The notes: generated by a model not told the origin, from the sequence alone. A DNA stretch of 64,000 nt from Paenibacillus riograndensis SBR5 (GCF_000981585.1 NZ_LN831776.1:7805903-7869902); one strand, 5' to 3'. Positions 1 to 9,857 are shown, numbered from the stretch's first letter. Numbers and translations are program-made.

Positions 1-1
1 G

Positions 2-685
2 GTAGGGATGGTTCATGCCAATAACTGTTCAAGCGATATCAATGCATGGCTGGGTCTGTTCCGCGAGTTCTATGAAGCAATGGGGCAAAAGGCGGACCCG
101 AACCAGCTGTTCAGTGTGATGTTCAAAAAAGCGCTGGAAGCGGACTCCGACGGCGGAGGCTTGCTCAGCTACGGATATTTCTCCGGTGAGAATATTACCG
201 GGATGGAGAAAGGCCGTCCGCTGTTTGTCCGCTCGCCTGAGAGCCGTTTCAATCTGGCCAATTTCATGCGGACGCATCTGTATTCCGCTTTTGCCGCTTT
301 GAAGATCGGAATGGACATTCTGACCAAGAAAGAAAATGTTGCTATCGACAGTATTCTGGCTCACGGGGGACTGTTTAAAACCCCAATCGTCGGGCAGAAA
401 ATGTTAGCAGCCGCACTGAACGTCCCGGTTTCTGTCATGGCAACAGCCGGAGAAGGCGGAGCATGGGGAATGGCGATTCTGGCTGCTTACATGTCAACCA
501 AAGGCCAGCAGGAACCTCTGGATGACTTCCTTGCAGACAAAGTATTTAAGGCTGCCGAAGGACACGAGATTCATCCGGACAGCGCTGATGTTGCTGGTTT
601 TGAACTGTTCATGGAACGCTACAGCAACGGTCTTGCAATTGAGCAGGCCGCTGTAGATCATCTGGTAGAGAACTGGAGGGAGTAA
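2..685 (+). CDS. araB: FGGY-family carbohydrate kinase, probable ribulokinase (C-terminal part)
   Basis: The reading frame is open from the window edge, so only the last ~228 residues are present. They match the C-terminal ATP-binding half of FGGY sugar kinases: a 'HGGLFKTP' segment followed by the Gly-rich 'AGEGGAWGMAILAAY' motif. The gene ends one base before araD and is followed by araA, so L-ribulose phosphorylation is the likely role. Paenibacilli often carry a shorter, xylulokinase-like FGGY enzyme in this position. The araB name therefore rests partly on context. Confidence 0.8.
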   Translation, partial: VGMVHANNCSSDINAWLGLFREFYEAMGQKADPNQLFSVMFKKALEADSDGGGLLSYGYFSGENITGMEKGRPLFVRSPESRFNLANFMRTHLYSAFAALKIGMDILTKKENVAIDSILAHGGLFKTPIVGQKMLAAALNVPVSVMATAGEGGAWGMAILAAYMSTKGQQEPLDDFLADKVFKAAEGHEIHPDSADVAGFELFMERYSNGLAIEQAAVDHLVENWRE

Positions 686-686
686 C

Positions 687-1382
687 ATGTTAGAGCAACT
701 GAAAGAAGAGGTATTCCAGGCCAATCTGGACCTGCCTAAGCACGGACTCGTCAAATACACATGGGGCAATGTAAGCGCGGTTGACCGGGCAAGCCGCCTG
801 TTCGTAATCAAACCGAGCGGTGTTCATTATGACAAAATGAAGCCAAGCGATATGGTGGTTGTGGATTTCGACGGCAATGTGGTTGAAGGCGATCTCAGGC
901 CTTCCTCCGATACACCAACCCATGCCGTCCTGTACAAGCATTATGCAGAGATTGGCGGCATCGTGCATACACACTCGACATGGGCAACAGTCTGGGCTCA
1001 GGCCGGTCTTGATGTTCCTGTCATGGGGACTACGCATGCGGATACCTTCTATGGCTCCGTTCCTTGTACCCGCTTCCTGACCCAGGAGGAGATTGACCGC
1101 GGCTATGAAGCGGAAACCGGACGTGTCATCATCGAAACCTTTGAGCAGCGGGGTCTGGATATTATGGCGGTGCCCGGTGTCTTGCTTAAGGGTCATGCTC
1201 CGTTTACCTGGGGCAAGGATGCCCATTCCGCAGTGATGAACAGCGTGGTGCTGGAGGAAGTCTCCAAGATGAATCTGTTTGCCCGGGAGCTCAATCACTT
1301 TGCCGAAGAGCTGCCGCAGCGGATTCTGGATAAACATTACCTGCGGAAGCATGGCAAAGACGCTTACTACGGCCAGAAATAA
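687..1382 (+). CDS. araD: L-ribulose-5-phosphate 4-epimerase
   Basis: This class II aldolase-fold enzyme converts L-ribulose 5-phosphate to D-xylulose 5-phosphate in the cytoplasm. It has 231 residues, the usual family length. Zinc ligands are visible as His94 and His96 in 'GIVHTHSTW' and His170 in 'LLKGHAPFTWG'; Asp75, Asp119 and Tyr228 fit the catalytic positions known from E. coli AraD. A GGAGGG ribosome binding site lies inside the end of the preceding kinase gene, so translation is probably coupled. Confidence 0.96.
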   Translation: MLEQLKEEVFQANLDLPKHGLVKYTWGNVSAVDRASRLFVIKPSGVHYDKMKPSDMVVVDFDGNVVEGDLRPSSDTPTHAVLYKHYAEIGGIVHTHSTWATVWAQAGLDVPVMGTTHADTFYGSVPCTRFLTQEEIDRGYEAETGRVIIETFEQRGLDIMAVPGVLLKGHAPFTWGKDAHSAVMNSVVLEEVSKMNLFARELNHFAEELPQRILDKHYLRKHGKDAYYGQK

Positions 1383-1434
1383 TTGAAATACATTGGACTT
1401 GAAATCATCAAAATAAGAGAAGAGGATGAGCATT

Positions 1435-2859
1435 ATGTCAATAGTAGGCGCTAAGCAATTCTGGTTTGTTGTAGGATCGCAGCATCTTTATGGGGAAGAG
1501 GCACTGGGAGAAGTTAAGGCTCATGCGCAGGCTATGACTGATGCGCTCAATAAAAGCGGTGTTCTGCCTTATCCGCTCGTATTGCAGGATCTGGCCGTCA
1601 GCGCGGACACAATCACCTCCATTATGAAAGAAGTCAACTATCGTGACGAGGTTGCCGGCGTCATCACTTGGATGCACACCTTTTCTCCGGCAAAAATGTG
1701 GATTCGCGGAACGAAACTGTTGCAGAAGCCGTTGCTTCACTTGGCAACCCAATACAATGAGAGCATTCCTTGGGCTACCATTGATATGGATTTCATGAAC
1801 CTTAACCAGGCTGCCCACGGCGACCGCGAATACGGCTTCATCAATGCCCGTCTGAACAAGCAAAACAAAGTGGTAGTAGGCTACTGGGAGCGCGCGGAAG
1901 TGCAGAAGCAAATCGCAGCATGGATGGACGTAGCGGTTGCCTACAACGAGAGCTTCAGCATCAAGGTTGCCCGCTTTGGCGACAACATGCGCAACGTTGG
2001 TGTTACGGAAGGCGACAAGGTCGAAGCCCAAATCCAATTCGGCTGGACCGTTGACTACTATGGTATTGGCGATCTTGTGGAGTACGTAAAGGCTGTGAAG
2101 GAAGAAGAAATTGATGCGCTGTTTGCAGAATATGCAGAGCTGTATGACTTCGAGTATGGCACTTACAGCAAGGAAGCATGGGAAGCCAGCGTCAAAGTAC
2201 AGGCCAGCTATGAAATTGCCCTGAAACGCTTCCTGGATCATGGCGGCTATAACGCCTTCACTTCGAACTTCGAAGACCTGCACGGCATGAAGCAGCTTCC
2301 GGGTCTTGCCGTGCAGCGCCTGATGGCACAAGGCTACGGCTTCGCCGGCGAAGGAGACTGGAAGACTGCCGCCCTGGACCGCCTGCTGAAAGTGATGAGC
2401 CATAACCAGAACACCGGCTTCATGGAAGATTACACCTACGAAATGGCCGCAGGCCAGGAAGCCATTCTGCAATCCCACATGCTTGAGGTAGATCCATGTC
2501 TGGCCAGCAGCAAGCCGAAGGTCGTTGTTTCGCCGCTAGGCATTGGCGACCGTGAAGATCCGGCCCGTCTCGTATTTGACGGCAAGGCAGGAGAAGGCGT
2601 AGTTGTATCCATGGCTGACTTCGGCACACATTATAAGCTGCTAATCAACGAAGCGGAGGCCTTCGAACCGACAGTGCCTGCTCCGAAGCTTCCGGTAGCA
2701 CGTGTGTTGTGGAAGGTGAAGCCGAACTTCCAGGATGGGGTCAAAGCCTGGATTGAGAACGGCGGCGGCCACCACACCGTAGTGTCCTTGAACCTGACAA
2801 CCGACCAGATTGTTACCTATGCCAAGCTGGTTGGTCTGGAATATGTCGTTATCAACTAA
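1435..2859 (+). CDS. araA: L-arabinose isomerase
   Basis: The enzyme isomerises L-arabinose to L-ribulose and completes the araB-araD-araA block. The protein begins with the typical '[19 protein letters not shown]' and ends with 'GGGHHTV...[20 protein letters not shown]', at full length (474 residues). I chose the ATG at 1435 because AGAGG at 1421-1425 lies 9 nt upstream; the in-frame ATG at 1426 directly abuts that ribosome binding site. The catalytic Glu/His segments '[17 protein letters not shown]' and 'SHMLEVDP' are present. A strong terminator follows. Confidence 0.97.
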   Translation: MSIVGAKQFWFVVGSQHLYGEEALGEVKAHAQAMTDALNKSGVLPYPLVLQDLAVSADTITSIMKEVNYRDEVAGVITWMHTFSPAKMWIRGTKLLQKPLLHLATQYNESIPWATIDMDFMNLNQAAHGDREYGFINARLNKQNKVVVGYWERAEVQKQIAAWMDVAVAYNESFSIKVARFGDNMRNVGVTEGDKVEAQIQFGWTVDYYGIGDLVEYVKAVKEEEIDALFAEYAELYDFEYGTYSKEAWEASVKVQASYEIALKRFLDHGGYNAFTSNFEDLHGMKQLPGLAVQRLMAQGYGFAGEGDWKTAALDRLLKVMSHNQNTGFMEDYTYEMAAGQEAILQSHMLEVDPCLASSKPKVVVSPLGIGDREDPARLVFDGKAGEGVVVSMADFGTHYKLLINEAEAFEPTVPAPKLPVARVLWKVKPNFQDGVKAWIENGGGHHTVVSLNLTTDQIVTYAKLVGLEYVVIN

Positions 2860-2887
2860 TTAGAGAAACGACCGTTACTAAATCTTT

Positions 2888-2926
2888 AAGAGCGAATAAG
2901 GCATTTGCTTATTCGCTCTTTTTTTG
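2888..2926 (+). terminator. Rho-independent terminator of the ara block
   Basis: A perfect 13-bp stem (2888-2900 with 2908-2920) has a 7-nt loop and is followed by a run of T, 29 bases after the araA stop codon. Confidence 0.93.
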
Positions 2927-2958
2927 TGCCCGATCTGGGTTCACGGTTGGGCAGCAAA

Positions 2959-3435
2959 TCAGAGTTGCAAAACGGTTATTGACTCATTGTTGAAGACTTC
3001 ACCATTGTCACGGAAGCCGAAGCTTTCATAAAGCTTTTTGGCAGCGATGTTATCTGATTTATAAGGGATCCAGCAATAATGTGCTGGCCCTGCCGGAAAA
3101 GTGCGAATAAACTCCAAAATTTTACCCATGGCTTCCCTACCATAACCCTGATTTTGGTATTGTTTGTCAATCATCAGTCGCATGATGCAATAGTTGTCTT
3201 CTGCGATTGACGGTTCGTCATATCCGGTGGTTCCATAAGCCAACATAACAAATCCGACCGGCTGCTCATCCGCGTAAATGATAAACGGGAATGGATGTCC
3301 CCCATTGGTTACAAGAACATAACAAGACGCCACGCTTGACAGATTAGACGCAACAAATTGCCGTTGGTCCTCTGAAACTTCCAAGTTAAACATAGCACGC
3401 CGGTTTTCCAGAGTGATTTTTCTGAGCGTAATCAT
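2959..3435 (-). CDS. GNAT-family N-acetyltransferase (BltD/spermidine acetyltransferase-like)
   Basis: 158 residues with the GNAT acetyl-CoA pyrophosphate loop 'QNQGYGREAMGKIL' and the C-terminal 'AAKKLYESFGF' motif. The strand order and the 'MITLRKITLENRRAMFNLEV' start resemble diamine or spermidine N-acetyltransferases; the substrate is a guess. The start at 3435 was chosen because AAGGGGGAGAA lies about 8 nt upstream; a longer frame to 3453 would overlap that site. It is convergent with araA and monocistronic. Confidence 0.85.
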   Translation of the reverse strand: MITLRKITLENRRAMFNLEVSEDQRQFVASNLSSVASCYVLVTNGGHPFPFIIYADEQPVGFVMLAYGTTGYDEPSIAEDNYCIMRLMIDKQYQNQGYGREAMGKILEFIRTFPAGPAHYCWIPYKSDNIAAKKLYESFGFRDNGEVFNNESITVLQL

Positions 3436-3532
3436 GCAGTTCTCCCCCTTCATCCTTTATCGTACTGCGCTGGCCGGTTCCGCATAATAATGAATGCAGT
3501 CTGTTCTCTGGACTAAAATATTCATTTGTTTT

Positions 3533-4624
3533 TCAATAGTCATTTTCCAACTCTCCCTCAAGAAACTTCATGAGGTACACTTCAGGCTGCGCAAGGAACT
3601 CTGTAAAGCTGCTTAAATCAGCATAAGTCTGGTGCTCCACGTCATAACAGCCGATCAGGCCTTTTTTCTTCGGGTTCCATACCAGCTGCAGGTCAGAGTA
3701 ATTATCGATATCGGCTGAAAGACGCAGCAGCTTTTGTCTGCCAACCTTCATCTCAATCGTATCGGTCAATGTGAAAAAGTCGATATACCCGATTTCGTAT
3801 TCATTTTGCGCCAGCTCAAGGCGCAGCTTGTCTCCTGTAAGAAAGCTAACCAATTCATCGGTTAATTTATATTTTTTTAGCTCATGCTTCTTGTTCTCCA
3901 CATTATGAAAATCAGCCGGTTCCAGCGATTTCAAATAATCAGCCATGACGGTATGCTTATTGCTGACAGCAATCGTATACGGCCGATCGCCGTCTTTTTC
4001 CGCCATAGTAACGTCCGCGCCGTGTTCAATCAAAAATTTGACCATGGCCATATTACCCATACGTGCAGCCACAGTCAACGGAGTCGCTTGATAAGGATAG
4101 ACCATATCCGGTTTATTATAATTGATGTCCACCCCCTGATCGAGCAAATATGTGAGAGTCTTCAGGTCATGGTCCGATACAGCTTGACGCAATACGGGAC
4201 CGCCATGCAGCTTGATATCTAATCCCAGCTCATGAATGAGCGGAATATTGTTTTTGTTGCCATAGTAGGCCTGTGAATATGCACCTGAACCCGTTTGATT
4301 AAGCTTGTCCATCTCGGCTCCTTGCGCTGCAATGTAGCGGACGATGTCCTCCCTGCAATAGCGGACAGCCCGCAAAAAAGCCGGATGATGATGAACATTC
4401 AGGTTGACGCCGTGCTCCACCAGCAGCTTTACAACCTCCATTTGCTGCGAGACAAGTGCCAGATCCAACGGACTAAGCGTGGTATGCTTGCTAAGTACAA
4501 TACCCTCTTCAATATCCCAGCCAGCTGCAATTGCAGCCTGCAGAGCCGGAATATTTCCTTTGTAAATATGCATAGCGATTTCGGGCAATTCCTCGAACCT
4601 TCCGATATCTTTCAGGACGATCAT
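3533..4624 (-). CDS. Ankyrin-repeat protein
   Basis: 363 residues. Ankyrin-type helices and loops run over roughly residues 15-235, e.g. 'SPLDLALVSQQMEVVKLLVEHGVNLN' and 'TPLTVAARMGNMAMVKFLIEHGADV', giving six or more repeats. The C-terminal ~120 residues have no repeats and are unrecognised. The ATG at 4624 has AAGGGG 8 nt upstream; the in-frame GTG at 4633 overlaps the binding site. No signal peptide is visible. A cytoplasmic protein-binding role is inferred from the fold only. Confidence 0.85.
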   Translation of the reverse strand: MIVLKDIGRFEELPEIAMHIYKGNIPALQAAIAAGWDIEEGIVLSKHTTLSPLDLALVSQQMEVVKLLVEHGVNLNVHHHPAFLRAVRYCREDIVRYIAAQGAEMDKLNQTGSGAYSQAYYGNKNNIPLIHELGLDIKLHGGPVLRQAVSDHDLKTLTYLLDQGVDINYNKPDMVYPYQATPLTVAARMGNMAMVKFLIEHGADVTMAEKDGDRPYTIAVSNKHTVMADYLKSLEPADFHNVENKKHELKKYKLTDELVSFLTGDKLRLELAQNEYEIGYIDFFTLTDTIEMKVGRQKLLRLSADIDNYSDLQLVWNPKKKGLIGCYDVEHQTYADLSSFTEFLAQPEVYLMKFLEGELENDY

Positions 4625-4753
4625 CCATACCACCCCTTATTCCTAGTCTTATGAAATCGTTTCGCATCTTTCGACTATTCCGCCGTCAGCGCCTCTATTC
4701 CTTGCGTCACCTTATTTCCACCTTTTACTATATAAAATGATTGGCCAAATGAA

Positions 4754-4785
4754 AACTTGCATCTATTTGTGGTACGGTTCACAGT
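4754..4785 (+). repeat. rlmH-3'-end repeat, most distal copy (att-like)
   Basis: The core CTATTTGTGGTACGGTTC at 4763-4780 differs at two positions from the last codons of rlmH (antisense, 57769-57786) and has the same orientation. The left arm AACTTGC (4754-4760) is present. To the right, the flank starts ACAG, as at 27386, and lacks the GGCAAGTT arm. It is the leftmost copy and marks the left limit of the repeat-bearing tract. Confidence 0.6.
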
Positions 4786-4900
4786 ATGGTTTTTAGGGTA
4801 AACTCGGATGAATCAGATACTCCGCTACATTATCATATAACTGTTCACACAGGCCTTGAGTTCACTTTTCCGAGTCTGCTTGGTGTGTGTCTAAGAACCT

Positions 4901-5659
4901 GTGAGCATGATATACTATTTTGACAGACCGCCTTTGACAGAGATCATCCTGCTGAATCCCTATACCGAAAAGGACGCTCCCCGCGACAAGCAGTCGATAT
5001 TAGACATTCGCGGCAAAACAGCGGACGGGGAACTTATTAATGTTGAGATGCAATTATTCAACAAATACGATACTGAGAAGCGTACCCTTTTCTATTGGAG
5101 CAAGCTATACAGCGGACAGCTTCAAGAAGGCCAGTCTTATAAAGTGTTGAAGAAATGTGTAACCATCAACATTCTGAACTATTCCTTCTTGCCTAACAAT
5201 CAATATCATAATGTATTCCATCTGCGTGAAGATCGAAGCGGCATCCCGCTTATAGATGACATGGAACTGCATTTTCTTGAATTACCCAAGCTTGACAATC
5301 ATGCGGCTCCTGTGGAGAGCGGGGGACTGGTCAACTGGTTGCTCTTCTTGAAGGGTGTCGATAAATCCAATTGGGAGGCGCTGACGATGAACGAGCCTGT
5401 TTTGAAAAAAGCCATGGACACGTTAGAATTTCTTAGTCAGGATGCCGAGGCCCGCCGATTGTACGAAGACAGACAAAAGTATCTGCATGACGAAGCTTCC
5501 ATGATCGAAGGAGCATTGGCTGAAGGCGAAGCCCGCGGCGAGAAAAGGAAAGCGGTCCAGATGGCTCTGGAGCTTCTCAAACTCGGGGTAGATCCTGCTA
5601 TTATAGCTAAGGCTTCTGAGCTGTCTGAGGCTGAAATCATTGCTCTAAAAAAGAAATGA
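4901..5659 (+). pseudogene. Rpn-family (PD-(D/E)XK) recombination-promoting nuclease, 5'-truncated
   Basis: The frame (GTG at 4901, 252 residues) matches Rpn/PDDEXK_2 'putative transposase' proteins from about residue 40 onward. The nuclease core is visible as 'SILDIRGKTADGELINVEMQ' (Asp, then Glu-x-Gln), followed by the C-terminal helical region. The usual N-terminal segment with the conserved FKxxF motif is missing, and the upstream 120 nt hold the rlmH-end repeat instead. It is probably a broken copy; family members nick DNA and promote RecA-independent recombination. Confidence 0.75.
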
Positions 5660-5671
5660 AAGTGACATGGT

Positions 5672-5706
5672 GAAGAGTCAGTCCATTGGAGACTGGCTCT
5701 TCTTAC
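5672..5706 (+). terminator. Terminator after the Rpn remnant
   Basis: Stem GAAGAGTCAGTC (5672-5683) pairs with GACTGGCTCTTC (5691-5702) apart from one G-T pair. It lies 12 nt after the stop codon and is followed by a T-rich stretch. Confidence 0.75.
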
Positions 5707-5741
5707 TGTTTGCTCCGTTGGAGTTGTAGAACAGCGTCTAA

Positions 5742-5945
5742 AACACGATTGACCGTATCAACCATGATTCCTTTAACCTGCTTACCCGCCTTACGACGAG
5801 CAAATCATATGACTATATCGCTCCTATTGAGCATGCATACTCGATTCAGGCAGCAGCTTATCAGGTGAAAATCGGAGGGGGGATTCCTTCATGGAGTCCC
5901 TTTCTATTTCCCTTAAAGCGATACAGTTCACCGCGCTGTTTATAA
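5742..5945 (+). pseudogene. Possible orphan C-terminal coding fragment
   Basis: One frame reads like real protein ('DRINHDSFNLLTRL', 'SKSYDYIAPIEHAYSIQAAA') but has no start or ribosome binding site and runs into the degenerate repeat at 5920. I do not recognise a family. With the terminators and repeat on either side, this is all I see in the 360-bp gap 5660-6017. Confidence 0.25.
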
Positions 5946-5985
5946 CCGCAAGCTTTAAGGCCATCCCTTGCGGGATGGCCTTTTC
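5920..5985 (+). repeat. Degenerate rlmH-end repeat with terminator hairpin
   Basis: GATACAGTTC at 5920-5929 keeps the right half of the core, followed by ACCGCGCTGT and the arm CCGCAAGCTTT. Directly after it the stem GGCCATCCC / GGGATGGCC (5959-5967, 5972-5980) with TTTT makes a plus-strand terminator. The left half of the core is eroded. The layout (core, CGCGCTGT, arm, GGCCATCC hairpin) equals that at 47924 and 39329. Confidence 0.6.
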
Positions 5986-6017
5986 ATTGACTTGCTGTGT
6001 TCACCTTTTGGAATGAA

Positions 6018-8195
6018 TTACTGCACGGAAATCTTGAACTTCGTGCCGGCATCCCCGGCGAAAACAATCGATCCTCCCGCCGGCAGTTCGACCTTATCCT
6101 TGCCTCCGATGACACTGAAGTAGCTGCATGTTCCCTTTGCATTATAAACGGCGAAGGAGGCGTCCGAGGACATGCTCACCTTAACGGTCTTGCCCCCGTC
6201 TTTGTCGCTTATCGTATACCAGCGGGCGTATCCGCTGGGCGGAATCGTAACGGTTGACTTCTTAGCGACGTAGATGGGCTTCACGGCAGCTTCGTTTACT
6301 AAGATGCTTCCACCAAGATCCAGGTACTCAACGCCGTCCTGTGTAAAAAAAGTATAACCAGAGAGATCACGCCCGCTCATTCCTGGAATTTGCAATTCGG
6401 AGACGGCTGTATTCGGGCCAGTTATTCGCTTATCCAACACGTACCCCGGCAATTGTTTCGACACATTCAATTGGATGGGCTGCATCATCAAGTAAACGAG
6501 TGACGTATACTTCTCATTCAGCAGATAATACTTCTTGCCGTCGCGCTGAATCCAGGCTTCTTTGGTCTGTGCCGGAAGGTCTTGGGGCTGGAGCTTCTCG
6601 GCGTTGTACACGGATGCAGACATTTGCCCAAGACCCGGCAATGAAGCGTATTGACGTATCCATAGGTAGGTGCGGCCGTTCTCCTCCGTCACGAAGCTGA
6701 GCTTCGTATTCCCGTCTGCACTCCGGAACGTGCCGTCCGCCGAATACCCGAAGGTCTGGGCCGGAGTACCGGGAGACTGCTCCGAAGTGATGGACAAGAT
6801 GCCGCCTTTCGTAATATCAATGTTAACCGTTGTATTCGTCGCGCCATAGATCCCCGAATACTGCAGCACGGACTCCGGCATATCAGCCTTTACCGGCGCG
6901 CCGTATGACTTCTCAGGCTTGAATTCGGAAATCGTTCCTTTCTCTTTCAGCGCCTGAAGCAGGACTTCGTTTGCCATCAACCGGTCGGCTGTGCTGCTCC
7001 CGCCGGAAGTGATAACAGCTGCCGCCATGTCCTGCTCGGGAAGCACAACGAGCGATGAGTGATAGAGAATCGTGTCCCCGCCTTTGGTCAGCGCCTTCAT
7101 CCCGTATTCGTTAAAAGGATACAGATTGACATTGTCCCAGCCGAGACCATATCCGTAATCGAACGAGCTGGCCTCATCGTCAGGCCACAAAGGCGTTTTG
7201 TACTCGTCCTGCGCCATGGCCGCCGACGATTTACCGGATAAGATTCCTTCCGCCTTCCCCGTGAAAATTTGCGAGAACCGAACCAGGTCCTCCGCCGTGG
7301 AATATATGCCTCCCGCTCCAATCACGTTGCTTGTCTCGTTGGGGAGTTGCCCTCTGTAGGCAGGGTAATAGAGTCCCGCCATCTTTGCTGTGCTCAGAGA
7401 ATCCAGCGGCGTCTTCGTATGGGCCATACCCAGAGGTTCCGTAATATATCGATGGATATAAGAGGTAAAGTCCATGCCGCTGACTCGCTCGACTAGAATC
7501 TGGGCCAGCGTAAACCCGTCATTGCAGTATACCGAATAAGCGCCCGGTGCTGCCTTTAAGGTCTGACCGGCCAATTGCCCCAGCAATGTGTCGTGAGCGT
7601 AAGTATCGTTATCTTCGAATAAAAAAGCGTTCGTCAGCGACGATCCGTTCAGTCCGGAAGAATGATTCAGCAGCATGCGCGGCGTAATCTGCTTGTAGCG
7701 TTCATCCTTCATCTTAAACTCAGGGATATACTGGACGACCGGCGTATCGAGATTGATTTTCCCTTGTTCGGCCAATTGCATGGCGGCAACCGCAGTAAAC
7801 ATTTTACTCGTTGAGCCGATCCCGTACATCGTTTCTTTCGTGAGCGGCTTCTGTCCCTGCTCATCATTTTTGCCGGACTGGCCGGATACGACGATGTTGC
7901 CATGATCGATAATGGCGTACTGCACGCTGTTCGTACCGTAAGTTTTTGTGAGGAGATCGGCCTTCTCCTGGGCAGCTTTCCGGGTTGCTTCGTAGGTGAT
8001 TACAGCCTTGTTCGAGGGCAGGTCCATTTCCGCCGTTAGCACGGTTAACGGTACAGAGCTTGACTCGATCACCTTGGATGTATTCAGTGCCGCTTCTATG
8101 TTCTGCATTGCAGCCAGTGCTGTGTTGCCGTCCCAGGAGCTTAGCACCAGACAGCAAACTAGCAAGACTCCCATTATCCACCGGTTTTTCTTCAT
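6018..8195 (-). CDS. Secreted serine hydrolase, beta-lactamase/class C family
   Basis: 725 residues with an N-terminal signal peptide (KKNR, hydrophobic stretch, cleavage near 'ALAAMQ'). The serine beta-lactamase/D-Ala-D-Ala carboxypeptidase fold is shown by S128-T-S-K131 (SxxK), Y223-C-N225 (YxN) and a later 'KGGDT' segment. The C-terminal ~300 residues form an extra beta-rich region. GGAAGGAGAG precedes the ATG. It is the last gene of a three-gene operon, 28 nt after the DUF1648 gene. It probably acts on cell-wall peptides or esters outside the cell; no substrate can be assigned. Confidence 0.85.
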   Translation of the reverse strand: MKKNRWIMGVLLVCCLVLSSWDGNTALAAMQNIEAALNTSKVIESSSVPLTVLTAEMDLPSNKAVITYEATRKAAQEKADLLTKTYGTNSVQYAIIDHGNIVVSGQSGKNDEQGQKPLTKETMYGIGSTSKMFTAVAAMQLAEQGKINLDTPVVQYIPEFKMKDERYKQITPRMLLNHSSGLNGSSLTNAFLFEDNDTYAHDTLLGQLAGQTLKAAPGAYSVYCNDGFTLAQILVERVSGMDFTSYIHRYITEPLGMAHTKTPLDSLSTAKMAGLYYPAYRGQLPNETSNVIGAGGIYSTAEDLVRFSQIFTGKAEGILSGKSSAAMAQDEYKTPLWPDDEASSFDYGYGLGWDNVNLYPFNEYGMKALTKGGDTILYHSSLVVLPEQDMAAAVITSGGSSTADRLMANEVLLQALKEKGTISEFKPEKSYGAPVKADMPESVLQYSGIYGATNTTVNIDITKGGILSITSEQSPGTPAQTFGYSADGTFRSADGNTKLSFVTEENGRTYLWIRQYASLPGLGQMSASVYNAEKLQPQDLPAQTKEAWIQRDGKKYYLLNEKYTSLVYLMMQPIQLNVSKQLPGYVLDKRITGPNTAVSELQIPGMSGRDLSGYTFFTQDGVEYLDLGGSILVNEAAVKPIYVAKKSTVTIPPSGYARWYTISDKDGGKTVKVSMSSDASFAVYNAKGTCSYFSVIGGKDKVELPAGGSIVFAGDAGTKFKISVQ

Positions 8196-8223
8196 GTAAA
8201 CTCTCCTTCCGAGATTGCTTTAT

Positions 8224-9321
8224 TTATCGAAAATTGAACATGATTACGAGAATGGCGGTTACCAGAACGGCTATCATCGCAGCAGCTACGGTCTTACCGA
8301 GCGGATTAGCCATATTGATCGTCCATAAGAATCCGTACCGATCCGGAACGAATAAAGCCGGGTCTTCAGGGTTCGCGTAAATGCTGCCGAGCCACTTCCA
8401 GTGCCTTTCCTCCTGCGACGGAACGTCTCTTATCTGATCAAGACCTCTGAAGCGCAGGTAAAGCAAGACGCCGATTAGCGTCAAGAAGAACAATACTAAG
8501 AACGAGATGTTGCTGCGCACGAGCAGATTGAGATTCCAGCCGTACAGTATTACGGCTTGCAGCAACCCTATGTTTACAATTCCCAGCAGCGAAATGCCCC
8601 AAGCCGAAATCGAGTGGATTTTCTTGAGCTTCAACTGTTTCCGTAACGATCCTTCCTGGTCCTGAGGGTCCAGCGATGTCCTGGCACGGCTGATCATCAG
8701 ATTATAGCCGGCGAAGAACACGATCATCAGTGCTTGCACGATGTTCATCATGAACACGGTTCGTACGGATTTGAAAGTGTACTGATCCGGAAGGCCGTCC
8801 GGCCCCATATGCGTCGCAAACGACGGCGGAATCGCGTTCCATCTTACAACGACAAAGAAGATACATAGCGCCATTACGGCGACATGCGCGGAATACCACC
8901 AAAAGCTCAGCACCGAACCCTGCGTTCGGCCGGCTGCGAGGCTTGCTGCACGCTTTGTCTGCACGGCAACATGCCAGCCTCTGGCTGCCTTCAAACGTTG
9001 CGCGGACATCCGGCTGATCCGAATGGCGAAGAACGACATCATTATTAAAAGCAAGCTGGCTGCCGCCCAATACAGGAAGCTCCGACTCGTCGTTACATGA
9101 CGGGTCACTAAAAAGCAAGCTGCTCCGAGGATGACCGCAAAACCGCCGGTGAGCAAAACGTAATTCCGGCGAATGCCTCGGACGCCCCTATCCTGCAGGG
9201 CCTCCGCCGGCAGCGTGATGCCGAACAGCAGGGTCCGCAAGCCGATATAGGCCTGTATGCTGATCATCAACGCGATAAACAAATAAAAGCCGGATATGAA
9301 GATCGTCTCCTGTACAGTCAA
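8224..9321 (-). CDS. DUF1648/DUF5808-type multi-pass membrane protein
   Basis: 365 residues with about eight hydrophobic helices. A central 'NAIPPSFATHMGPDGLPD' resembles DUF1648, and a C-terminal 'HWKWLGSIYANPEDPALFVPDRYGFLWTINMANP' type segment resembles DUF5808. In B. subtilis, SdpI-type DUF1648 proteins give immunity or sense envelope stress. The ATG overlaps the end of the GntR gene by 4 nt (ATGA), so the two are translationally coupled. Confidence 0.8.
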   Translation of the reverse strand: MTVQETIFISGFYLFIALMISIQAYIGLRTLLFGITLPAEALQDRGVRGIRRNYVLLTGGFAVILGAACFLVTRHVTTSRSFLYWAAASLLLIMMSFFAIRISRMSAQRLKAARGWHVAVQTKRAASLAAGRTQGSVLSFWWYSAHVAVMALCIFFVVVRWNAIPPSFATHMGPDGLPDQYTFKSVRTVFMMNIVQALMIVFFAGYNLMISRARTSLDPQDQEGSLRKQLKLKKIHSISAWGISLLGIVNIGLLQAVILYGWNLNLLVRSNISFLVLFFLTLIGVLLYLRFRGLDQIRDVPSQEERHWKWLGSIYANPEDPALFVPDRYGFLWTINMANPLGKTVAAAMIAVLVTAILVIMFNFR

Positions 9322-9719
9322 CGCTGTTCCCCCCCGCGATTTGTAATGGCATTCCGGTACACTGACCTGCTCTTCTGCGTGAATGCCTCTTCCGACATGC
9401 CTCGTACCGCAGCTGCTGCCGCAAGAGACCGCAGCTGCTGCCGGAGCTTCTCTTCGAACGCCTCCGTCACGCCGGGCATTCCGTCGGGCTGAACGATAAC
9501 GCCCTTTTTCCGGTGTACTTGAAGAAAGCCCTCCTGCTTGAGTAAATTGTAGGATTTGTTGACGGTATGAAGATTGATCCCCAAATCCTCCGCCAATCTC
9601 CGGACCGATGGCAGCGGATCCCCCGGCTTCAACTCGCCAGACGCGATCCCTTCAATCAATTGATCGATCAGCTGAGCGTAAATCGGAGTTTCCGATTGCA
9701 GGTCGAGCTCTATGAACAA
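9318..9719 (-). CDS. GntR-family transcriptional regulator (YtrA type)
   Basis: 133 residues with an N-terminal winged helix ('PIYAQLIDQLIEGIASGELKPGD', 'LPSVRRLAEDLGINLHTVNKSYNLLKQEGFL') and a short C-terminal helical tail, as in the YtrA subfamily. The start is TTG at 9719, 7 nt after AAGGAGG. It is the first gene of the operon with the membrane protein and the serine hydrolase. It probably represses its own operon through the palindrome at 9886-9906. Confidence 0.9.
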   Translation of the reverse strand: MFIELDLQSETPIYAQLIDQLIEGIASGELKPGDPLPSVRRLAEDLGINLHTVNKSYNLLKQEGFLQVHRKKGVIVQPDGMPGVTEAFEEKLRQQLRSLAAAAAVRGMSEEAFTQKSRSVYRNAITNRGGEQR

Positions 9720-9753
9720 GAATATCCCTCCTTATGGTAGTTTCTGCGATCCA

Positions 9754-9857
9754 TCAGAAAGCGAGAGGGCCGATTATGCCGTGCATCAGCAACGCGCAAG
9801 CAATGGCGCAGGCAATCATTAACCATGTGCGATTTTGACATGTCTAAGCCGTTCCAT
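9754..9857 (-). other. Two overlapping leader mini-ORFs upstream of the GntR gene
   Basis: A 12-codon ORF (ATG 9857, MERLRHVKIAHG) preceded by GAGGGTGG ends in TAATG. This overlaps the ATG (9819) of a 21-codon, almost purely hydrophobic ORF (MIACAIACALLMHGIIGPLA...). Both lie between the operator and the GntR start. They could be a translated leader or chance. Confidence 0.3.

Noticed and set aside
1438..2478. Long minus-strand ORF (346 codons) opposite araA
   Set aside because: Shadow of araA, which is unambiguous.
4901..5659. Rpn-type gene as an active insertion-sequence transposase
   Set aside because: Rpn/PDDEXK proteins are often named transposases but are nucleases; this copy lacks its N-terminus and no terminal inverted repeats surround it.
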